13,002 bases of DNA, taken from Methylococcaceae bacterium NSP1-2 (lineage in GTDB: Bacteria > Pseudomonadota > Gammaproteobacteria > Methylococcales > Methylomonadaceae). The position numbers and the translations under genes were made by a program. Shown one piece after another: positions 1 to 5,219 of this stretch (position 1 is its first letter; the number at the start of each line of letters is the position of its first letter). Below the pieces are notes generated by a model that made no database searches, was not told the DNA's origin, and saw nothing but the letters and a program-made list of their open reading frames with translations. The DNA lies in the NCBI GenBank assembly GCA_002256685.1, contig NQJH01000010.1, positions 1-13,002 on the forward strand, in the 5' to 3' direction.

Positions 1-153
1 AAATTCATCGTAGAAGGTTTGACTAACTACCCAGAAATGACTGCAAAACGTCGTTTGAATGCTGAGCATCCAATTGCAGTCGTCGGCGCACAACTGCGTA
101 GCATGATGCCTTGGATTAAAGCGAATCAAATCGTTGATAAATCTAAAAACTAA
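1..153 (+). CDS. C-terminal fragment of an unidentified protein
   Basis: The window opens in frame inside a coding region that gives 50 residues and ends with TAA at 151-153. The tail is basic and polar (ends DKSKN), with a segment GAQLRSMMPWIKANQIV before it. I do not recognise the family. The reading frame is open throughout and is followed 27 bases later by a strong intrinsic terminator, so it is very likely the real end of an expressed gene. The fragment shows no membrane segment. A periplasmic binding-type protein is possible but only a guess. Confidence 0.7.
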   Translation, partial: KFIVEGLTNYPEMTAKRRLNAEHPIAVVGAQLRSMMPWIKANQIVDKSKN

Positions 154-179
154 GTTATTACTCACGGTTGTTTAGCTAC

Positions 180-210
180 AAAAAAGCCTGTCATAAGACA
201 GGCTTTTTTT
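180..210. terminator. Bidirectional intrinsic terminator
   Basis: Perfect inverted repeat: the left arm AAAAAAGCCTGTC (180-192) pairs with GACAGGCTTTTTT (197-209) around an ATAA loop. The GC-rich core GCCTGTC/GACAGGC is flanked by an A tract on the left and a T tract on the right, so it can end transcription on either strand. It closes the plus-strand gene ending at 153 and could also stop the minus-strand operon whose last gene ends at 360. Confidence 0.9.
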
Positions 211-225
211 ATGGCTAAAATTCTA

Positions 226-254
226 TTGACCATCTGTTTTTTTGTATCTACACT
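226..254 (+). promoter_or_regulatory. Candidate promoter of the brnT remnant
   Basis: TTGACC (226-231) and TACACT (249-254) are separated by 17 bases, a reasonable sigma70-type arrangement just upstream of the ATG at 261. The match at -10 is only partial. With this promoter the transcript would start almost at the ATG. If active, it now points into the 3' end of the opposing operon. Confidence 0.3.
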
Positions 255-260
255 TTGTTC

Positions 261-327
261 ATGATTACTTATGACGAAGCCAAGCGACAAGCCAACATTG
301 ATAAACATCATCTTGATTTTGTCGGCT
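261..327 (+). pseudogene. brnT: BrnT-type toxin gene, N-terminal remnant
   Basis: The ATG at 261 starts MITYDEAKRQANIDKHHLDF, which matches the start of BrnT family ribonuclease toxins: an I-x-(Y/F)-D-x-x-K motif, then A-N-x-x-K-H, then a (D/S)F turn. BrnT proteins are about 90 residues long. Here the similarity stops after about 22 codons (around 321-327), and the frame runs on as the reverse complement of the opposing acyltransferase gene, so everything past this point is shadow. No BrnA antitoxin gene follows. I infer a toxin gene cut by a recombination event that brought in the neighbouring operon. The exact breakpoint lies somewhere in 320-360. Confidence 0.55.
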
Positions 328-359
328 GGAAGCCAAACAAAAATACACTGCTGAATAGA

Positions 360-836
360 CTATATCGCACCAGCACCAATGGTGACACCATCTCCCACCG
401 TGACATCAGTGCATATCTGTGTATGCGCACCAATATAGACTCCTTTGCCAATGACCAGTCCTTTATCCGTAGTCTCGGTTGATCCCAATTTGACCTGCTG
501 TTGAATATTGCAACGAGACCCAATACAGCAATTTTTTACCTCAATGCCGCCGAAGTGATTAATGTAAAAACCCGCTGCAATATCTGCACTTTGTTCCAGA
601 TTGATACCATATATCAGGCGTATACACGCTGATAATATCCAGTAAACGGGATAAAGGGGAGCAGCAATAATCCAGCCGAAGCGGTGTTTACCAATACGCC
701 CCAACCAACGTCCAAAGCGGTATATCACTATCGCGTGAAGTCCATAACTAAGATACAGTGAAGTCAGGACATTAATTAACTTGGCGTTTTCGTTACGAAG
801 AACACGCTTCGTGTCCGCACGAATATTCTCGAACAT
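360..836 (-). CDS. Serine acetyltransferase-like hexapeptide-repeat acyltransferase, C-terminally truncated
   Basis: This 158-residue protein belongs to the left-handed beta-helix acyltransferases close to serine acetyltransferases (CysE/WcaB-like). Residues about 20-75 are hydrophobic and basic (IYRFGRWLG, then LYPVYWILSACIRLIYG), probably membrane-associated. From about residue 80 there are hexapeptide turns, including GFYINHFGGIEV, where His94 lies at the place of the catalytic His of CysE (DHATG). The chain stops at IGAGAI. Family members normally continue for another 20-30 residues with a V-x-x-D-x-P...G-x-P-A-K closing coil. That coil is absent in all three frames downstream, and the sequence soon becomes brnT. 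The ATG directly abuts the stop of the gene before it (TGAATG), with AGGGGGG as ribosome site, so it is translationally coupled. It is the last gene of the operon. Activity after truncation is uncertain. Confidence 0.75.
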   Translation of the reverse strand: MFENIRADTKRVLRNENAKLINVLTSLYLSYGLHAIVIYRFGRWLGRIGKHRFGWIIAAPLYPVYWILSACIRLIYGINLEQSADIAAGFYINHFGGIEVKNCCIGSRCNIQQQVKLGSTETTDKGLVIGKGVYIGAHTQICTDVTVGDGVTIGAGAI

Positions 837-1469
837 TCACCCCCCTTGCTCACGCTTTGCGTTCACATACTGGATGACATCAATATCCTGCCGCTTTAGT
901 AACTCAGAATTATCAAAATTGCGCAACACCAAACGTGCAGGGTTACCTTGCATTACAACGCCAGCGGGGATACTCTTGGTAAGCACAGTATTAGGCAATA
1001 GTGTCGCACCATCGCCGATAGTGATAGCACCATAAATCACACAATCCGAACCAATCCATACGTTGCGCCCAATATTCGGAGCTCCATTATCGGTATGAGC
1101 CATACCGACGGTAACGCGCTTACCAATCACTGTCCCTGCCCCTGTTTTTCTGGGTCCAAAAATGATATTGCCCTGATCAGAAAGAACAATGCCGCCCTCA
1201 ATTTCACTGTCATTATCAATAAAACTTTTGGTGTTGAGCTTGGCTGCCAACTTCAACACGCTAAGGGGAATAAGCACGACGAGCCAAAGCCACTTGCGTC
1301 TCTCATCATCCTTACGTTTTGAATGTACCCATTGAGCGATACGATATATCAGTAACAACCGTAAACCTCCAGAAATTATTAGCAACCATGCGCGTGAAGC
1401 TAAGTTTACGCGACGATCTGGCCAGCGTCGCCGATGGGCAAGGTCGATGTCCATAGACAGGCTGCTCAT
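837..1469 (-). CDS. Hexapeptide-repeat acyltransferase with N-terminal membrane segment
   Basis: This 210-residue protein has two hydrophobic stretches (about 27-42 and 59-75) separated by a charged KRKDDERRK loop. A left-handed beta-helix follows (about 81-180) with repeated I-G-x-x-(V/A) turns. It ends in the family's closing motif (SIPAGVVMQGNPARLV), so the fold is complete, unlike the downstream paralogue. The layout matches that paralogue (IYRIAQWVH here, IYRFGRWLG there), suggesting an old tandem duplication. At the position of the catalytic His (DHATG in CysE, NHFGG in the neighbour) this protein has SDQGN, so that His is missing. His125 in VGMAHTDNG might serve instead. The family uses acyl-CoA or acyl-carrier donors to O- or N-acylate sugars or amino acids. 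The start overlaps the stop of the gene before it (ATGA, 1466-1469). Confidence 0.8.
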   Translation of the reverse strand: MSSLSMDIDLAHRRRWPDRRVNLASRAWLLIISGGLRLLLIYRIAQWVHSKRKDDERRKWLWLVVLIPLSVLKLAAKLNTKSFIDNDSEIEGGIVLSDQGNIIFGPRKTGAGTVIGKRVTVGMAHTDNGAPNIGRNVWIGSDCVIYGAITIGDGATLLPNTVLTKSIPAGVVMQGNPARLVLRNFDNSELLKRQDIDVIQYVNAKREQGG

Positions 1470-2299
1470 TTTACTACCTGCTTGGTAGAAAGAGAGCTGA
1501 CAAAGTTCACAAAGGCAGCACCTACCAACGTTTGACCATGTTCGTTGAGATGACCGCCATCACTGGTAATTTCAGGGCAAAGTGCCTCGACATCTTTTCC
1601 ATCGACCTGTGCCATACAGGGTTTACCTGTCGCTTCAGTCTCGAATTTGGCGAGGTCAAACAAGCGACCATCCGCAAGATATCGTTCACGAAGCAGGGTA
1701 TTAAATTCTCCGCGTCTGACATTATCTACAGTCCCATTAGGTTGCTTGCCTATAAGTCGTTTAATCCATGCTTTTGGTCCTGTTTGTACTGCCATCAACG
1801 GCGCGGTAACCGCCACGAAGCGTGTGGCTGGATGCTTCTGAGCCAAGGATTCCAAACTGTCGATGTAGTCTTTTGCCATCTGCTTGGCATCGGTGTCAGC
1901 GTTGAAGTCTTCATAGCATAACTTCATCATAGCGACATCTGCCCCTTGGGCAGCACCCGCGTCAATAGCGGCAGCAAAATCCTGAATCTTGGACTTTGGG
2001 TTACCGTTTTCGCCGATGCCAAAATGGCTGATACCATTCGCAGTAGGCGCGGTGCGTTGTTTGTGAATAGCTAACTTGATACCATCCCGCGCCGCTAACT
2101 GCTCTACGCCGCTGAGGATATTATTTCCAACTGATTGGTGACCGAAAACCACTCGCTTTTTTTCCAGTGCTTGCCATTGCGGCGCACTAACTTGTGTTGT
2201 TGTCGTCATTGGTATTTTCTCCTGTTTCGATTCATTGCAACCTGCCAACCCCAGCATTATCACTACGGCTAACAACCAGAATTCACGTATATTTCTCAT
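1466..2299 (-). CDS. SGNH hydrolase-like lipoprotein
   Basis: About 277 residues from the preferred start. A short basic N-terminus, hydrophobic core and LAGC lipobox (Cys21) mark a lipoprotein signal, so the mature protein is probably anchored in the outer membrane facing the periplasm. The mature part starts with VVFGHQSVGNNI, a GHQS-type nucleophile block seen in SGNH/GDSL hydrolase relatives (Ser56), and ends with a D-x-x-H block in SDGGHLNEHG (Asp247, His250), the usual catalytic pair. The GISHFGIGENG stretch between them is typical of this subfamily. Members hydrolyse or transfer acyl esters on surface glycans; the substrate is unknown here. An ATG at 2305 is possible, but the GGGG at 2310-2307 lies only 1 base from it and 7 bases from the ATG at 2299, so I chose 2299. 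It follows the NadE-like gene by about 45 bases and overlaps the next gene by 4. Confidence 0.75.
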   Translation of the reverse strand: MRNIREFWLLAVVIMLGLAGCNESKQEKIPMTTTTQVSAPQWQALEKKRVVFGHQSVGNNILSGVEQLAARDGIKLAIHKQRTAPTANGISHFGIGENGNPKSKIQDFAAAIDAGAAQGADVAMMKLCYEDFNADTDAKQMAKDYIDSLESLAQKHPATRFVAVTAPLMAVQTGPKAWIKRLIGKQPNGTVDNVRRGEFNTLLRERYLADGRLFDLAKFETEATGKPCMAQVDGKDVEALCPEITSDGGHLNEHGQTLVGAAFVNFVSSLSTKQVVK

Positions 2300-2305
2300 C
2301 GTCAT

Positions 2306-2312
2306 ACCCCTA
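2306..2312 (-). promoter_or_regulatory. Ribosome binding site deciding the lipoprotein start
   Basis: On the minus strand TAGGGGT precedes two nearby ATGs (2305 and 2299). The spacing is about 7 bases to the second and 1 base to the first, which favours the shorter protein starting MRNIREF. Confidence 0.5.
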
Positions 2313-2344
2313 TTTTCGTTTAATTGTTCTCAATAAGGTTATTC

Positions 2345-3346
2345 TCAGTCAAGTATTGGCGGTTTATTATTCGGACCAATGACGGTTTCAATTGGAATTC
2401 CAGACCAATGCAACATAGCCGTGGTTTTACGCTTGGCTTCAATGTCGCGGTAAATAAATTCCGCCTGATCAACACCAATAGCCAACTCCTTCGCCAACAC
2501 AGCAGGTGGTTCGCCACGGTTGTAAGCCAGCAAGGCAACATCCATCTTGTCGTAAGGCAGTGCATAATAAAATTCGTCTTGCCCTTGTGCCATGCTGTAG
2601 GTATCGGTGGTAGGCTGAGCGTTGCATATCTCTTCGGGAAGTTTCAAATAACGTGCCAACGCGTAGACCTGCGTTTTATATAAATGCGCGATGGGTTTTA
2701 CGTCGGCTGAGCCATCACCATTTTTTACAAAAAAGCCTTGGTCGTATTCCACGCGGTTGGGCGTACCGACAACCGCATAGTTCAAACGGTCAGCATGAAA
2801 GTATTCGAGGGTTTTGCGTACCCGTTGCTTGAAATTAGTAGCGGCGACGATTTGCAGGTAATTTTTCGAATCCAGTCTTTCCTCAAATATTTGCCCATCT
2901 GGCGATTGCACGACTAATTTGAAGTAATTGAAATGCCCTGTTTGTCCACCAGCAATAATGATTTTATTCTTCCAATCAGCACCATAAGCGGGAAAAACAG
3001 CACGAATAGCGTCGTCACGCCAACGGTAACAACCCAATGCGTCCAAGACGGGCGCGATATTAAATTCTTCGTGGGCGAGACCGAATTGCTTTACCATCAT
3101 GCGCCCACGCAGGGTGCTGTCAGAGACAGAATCACGCTCAGGCATTAGTAAGCCAAACACTCGTTCAGCTCCGACCGCTTGCACGGCTAAGGCAGCACAA
3201 ACCGCGCTGTCTATACCACCCGAAATAGCGACGATGAGTCCGCGACGGTGTAAATGGCTACGCAATATCTCACGCAGACGCTCGGCAATTTTAGCAATTT
3301 CAGCGGACTCGTCGATTTTGAGAGCGGCTGTAAGATTTATAGACAT
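2345..3346 (-). CDS. Divergent NadE-like (NAD+ synthase family) PP-loop amidating enzyme
   Basis: This 333-residue protein has the NadE synthetase fold: PP-loop SGGIDSA (42-48), then N-F-K-Q-R-x-R (171-177), GTPNRVE (194-200), the K-x-GDG-x-x-D-x-xP block (208-218) and PTTD (245-248). NadE activates the carboxylate of nicotinate adenine dinucleotide with ATP and amidates it with ammonia. This copy has no glutaminase domain and carries an insertion of about 55-60 residues (about 103-160, rich in aromatic and charged residues) compared with ordinary ammonia-dependent NadE of about 275 residues. The usual P-T-A-D-L and T-D-E-D-E-L motifs are changed to PTTDTY and QGQDEFY. Its position between an adenylating ligase and a lipoprotein suggests a dedicated paralogue that amidates another carboxylate, but a plain NAD synthase cannot be excluded. 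TAAGGAG lies 7 bases before the ATG, and the gap from the ligase is 22 bases. Confidence 0.8.
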   Translation of the reverse strand: MSINLTAALKIDESAEIAKIAERLREILRSHLHRRGLIVAISGGIDSAVCAALAVQAVGAERVFGLLMPERDSVSDSTLRGRMMVKQFGLAHEEFNIAPVLDALGCYRWRDDAIRAVFPAYGADWKNKIIIAGGQTGHFNYFKLVVQSPDGQIFEERLDSKNYLQIVAATNFKQRVRKTLEYFHADRLNYAVVGTPNRVEYDQGFFVKNGDGSADVKPIAHLYKTQVYALARYLKLPEEICNAQPTTDTYSMAQGQDEFYYALPYDKMDVALLAYNRGEPPAVLAKELAIGVDQAEFIYRDIEAKRKTTAMLHWSGIPIETVIGPNNKPPILD

Positions 3347-3368
3347 AGGAAAACTCCTTAATAATGAA

Positions 3369-4934
3369 TTACTTTAATTCAGCAAGTAACGCGCTGCACT
3401 GTTCCATAATCAGTTTGCGAGATAACTTACCGTTGGCTGTGCGTGGCAGTTCGGGTAATAACAAGACGTGTTTAGGCACCATGTAATTTTCCAGCCGCTC
3501 GCTACAAATATGTTTAACCTGCTGTATGCTCAGTGTTTCACCTTCGCGTACAACAACAAAGGCGCATACAGCCTGACCTAGCAAAGGGTCTGGGATGCCA
3601 GCCACTACCACTTCCTGAACAGCGGGAAGACGGTAGATTACATTTTCAACCTCTGCTGGACTCACTTTTTCCCCACGGCTTTTGATGATTTCGTCGCTAC
3701 GCGCCACAAAATATAAATCGCCATCTACATCCTGCTTAAACAAATCGCCGCTTTTCAACATGAACTCGCCTGACAGTGAACTAGGGACTAACACCTCGGC
3801 AGTTTTTTCTGGTTGTTTCCAATAACCCCGCATCAGATGAGGACCTCGCACATACAGAGTGCCAACCTCGCCCTGTGCTACCGCTCGTCTGTTTTCATCC
3901 AGCAACAGCAGTTCAGTACCCGGTATGGCGCGACCGACTGATTCTGGTTTGAGATCGGCTAAGGCAGGATTCAGATAGGCGCAACGAATGCACTCGGTCT
4001 GTCCGTGCATCTTGTATAAGCTTGCTTGCGGAAATAGCCGATGGATACCTGAGATAAATTCCACTGGCAATGCGGCGGCGGCGTTGGTCAGTATACGCAC
4101 ACTAGGGAAATGTAGTGATTGCTTGGCATCATGCGCCAACATCAGAGCGAAGACGGTCGGTACGCAGGCAAAGCTGGTTACCGCTTCGTCATTCATACAT
4201 TTGAACACTTGTGCTGGATAGGTGAAGGAGCGTTCCAGTATTAGGGTTGCCCCCGCCCGCACCGCAGAAAACCACTGAAAAAGACCATAGCCGAAATTGA
4301 GCGGTAAAGCAGAAAATAGGCGGTCATCTTGTGTAAAACCCAGATATTCATTGATGCTATCCAACACAAACAACAGCGACTGGTGAGTGTGCATCACCCC
4401 CTTGGGGTCGCCAGTCGTGCCAGACGTGTAGATTAGTGCTGCCAAATCCAGAGTGATAGCGGATTGTAACGGCGGTGTGGTCGGCATATCGGCTAGTACT
4501 TCATCCAGATTTTCAACACCCGCTGGTAATCCTTTGGCTTCATGCGTACACAATATCTGCAAACTCGGCATCTGCTCTGCCACCGTACCAAACACTCTCG
4601 CGAGATGTGGTTCACTGAGCAGTACACGGGTGTCGGAATCATGCAGAATGAATGCCAATTTATCGCGTTTAGTTTGGGCATTGATGGCGACGAACACGCC
4701 ACCTGCTAATAGCACACCGTAAATTGACGCAGCACATTGCCAAGTGTTGTCCATGAAAATTGCGACACGGTCACCACGGCGTACACCGCGTGTGTGCAAG
4801 GTATGGGCAAGGCGACAGGCGTAATGAGTTACCTCGAGGTAGCTCATGCGCACATCACCGACAACCAACGCGGTATGATCTGGATAGCTTGAAGCAGTAG
4901 CAAGCAAGGTATCTTGCAAGAGTCTGGTAATCAC
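3369..4934 (-). CDS. AMP-forming acyl-CoA/acyl-ACP ligase (class I adenylate-forming)
   Basis: This 521-residue protein has the full motif set of the ANL superfamily: P-loop YTSGTTGDPKG (169-179), GQTE (311-314) for the adenylate, SGD (395-397) for the ribose, hinge and A8 region ARSDEIIKSRGEKVSPAEVE (411-430), and A10 lysine 503 in PRTANGK. It should activate a carboxylic acid as acyl-AMP and pass it to a pantetheine thiol. The carrier protein encoded immediately upstream is the likely acceptor, since the two genes are 9 bases apart. The start is GTG at 4934, chosen because GAGGA (4945-4941) lies 6 bases before it and inside the carrier gene's stop. The substrate cannot be read from the sequence. 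It resembles ligases of exosortase-associated and polysaccharide loci as well as fatty-acid ligases. Confidence 0.88.
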   Translation of the reverse strand: MITRLLQDTLLATASSYPDHTALVVGDVRMSYLEVTHYACRLAHTLHTRGVRRGDRVAIFMDNTWQCAASIYGVLLAGGVFVAINAQTKRDKLAFILHDSDTRVLLSEPHLARVFGTVAEQMPSLQILCTHEAKGLPAGVENLDEVLADMPTTPPLQSAITLDLAALIYTSGTTGDPKGVMHTHQSLLFVLDSINEYLGFTQDDRLFSALPLNFGYGLFQWFSAVRAGATLILERSFTYPAQVFKCMNDEAVTSFACVPTVFALMLAHDAKQSLHFPSVRILTNAAAALPVEFISGIHRLFPQASLYKMHGQTECIRCAYLNPALADLKPESVGRAIPGTELLLLDENRRAVAQGEVGTLYVRGPHLMRGYWKQPEKTAEVLVPSSLSGEFMLKSGDLFKQDVDGDLYFVARSDEIIKSRGEKVSPAEVENVIYRLPAVQEVVVAGIPDPLLGQAVCAFVVVREGETLSIQQVKHICSERLENYMVPKHVLLLPELPRTANGKLSRKLIMEQCSALLAELK

Positions 4935-4943
4935 CAGTCTTCC

Positions 4944-5192
4944 TCAGGCGGCAATTAATTGTTTTCGCGTGATAAACGCGACCAAGTTATCCACCGAATC
5001 AAGATTGACGGGCAGCATTTCGTCGTCGTTTACTTTGATGCCAAAGGTGTCTTCGATGAACAGTATAATTTCCATAACGCCCGTGGAGTCTATGATGCCG
5101 CCGTCAAGAAAGGATTCGCTATCTTGCAAAGCCGACTCATCATCGGTGAAAAGCAGGTTACTCAAAATGTATTGTCGAATAGTATTTTTCAT
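4944..5192 (-). CDS. Acyl carrier protein
   Basis: This 82-residue acidic protein has the carrier-protein signature GGIIDSTGVMEII. Ser36 in the D-S pair is the site for 4'-phosphopantetheine. Four-helix spacing and length are normal for an ACP. The signature differs from the housekeeping fatty-acid AcpP (usually D-S-L-D), and this copy sits between an amidotransferase and an AMP ligase, so it is a specialised carrier that probably holds the acid activated by that ligase. GGAG lies about 8 bases upstream of the ATG. It follows the AsnB-like gene by 27 bases and precedes the ligase by 9. A phosphopantetheinyl transferase is not encoded here and would come from elsewhere. Confidence 0.9.
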   Translation of the reverse strand: MKNTIRQYILSNLLFTDDESALQDSESFLDGGIIDSTGVMEIILFIEDTFGIKVNDDEMLPVNLDSVDNLVAFITRKQLIAA

Positions 5193-5219
5193 ATTTATCT
5201 CCAGAATGGGTATTAGGTT

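Noticed and set aside
324..334. GGCT-GGA-AGCC small palindrome at the brnT/operon junction as an attachment site
   Set aside because: The stem is only 4 bases, and no second copy is seen at the other edge of the segment.
255..482. 75-residue plus-strand open frame as a complete gene
   Set aside because: Only the first ~22 codons from 261 look like a real family (BrnT). The rest is the reverse complement of the acyltransferase gene.
1532..1921. 129-residue plus-strand open frame
   Set aside because: It is a shadow antisense to the lipoprotein gene, with no recognisable motif.
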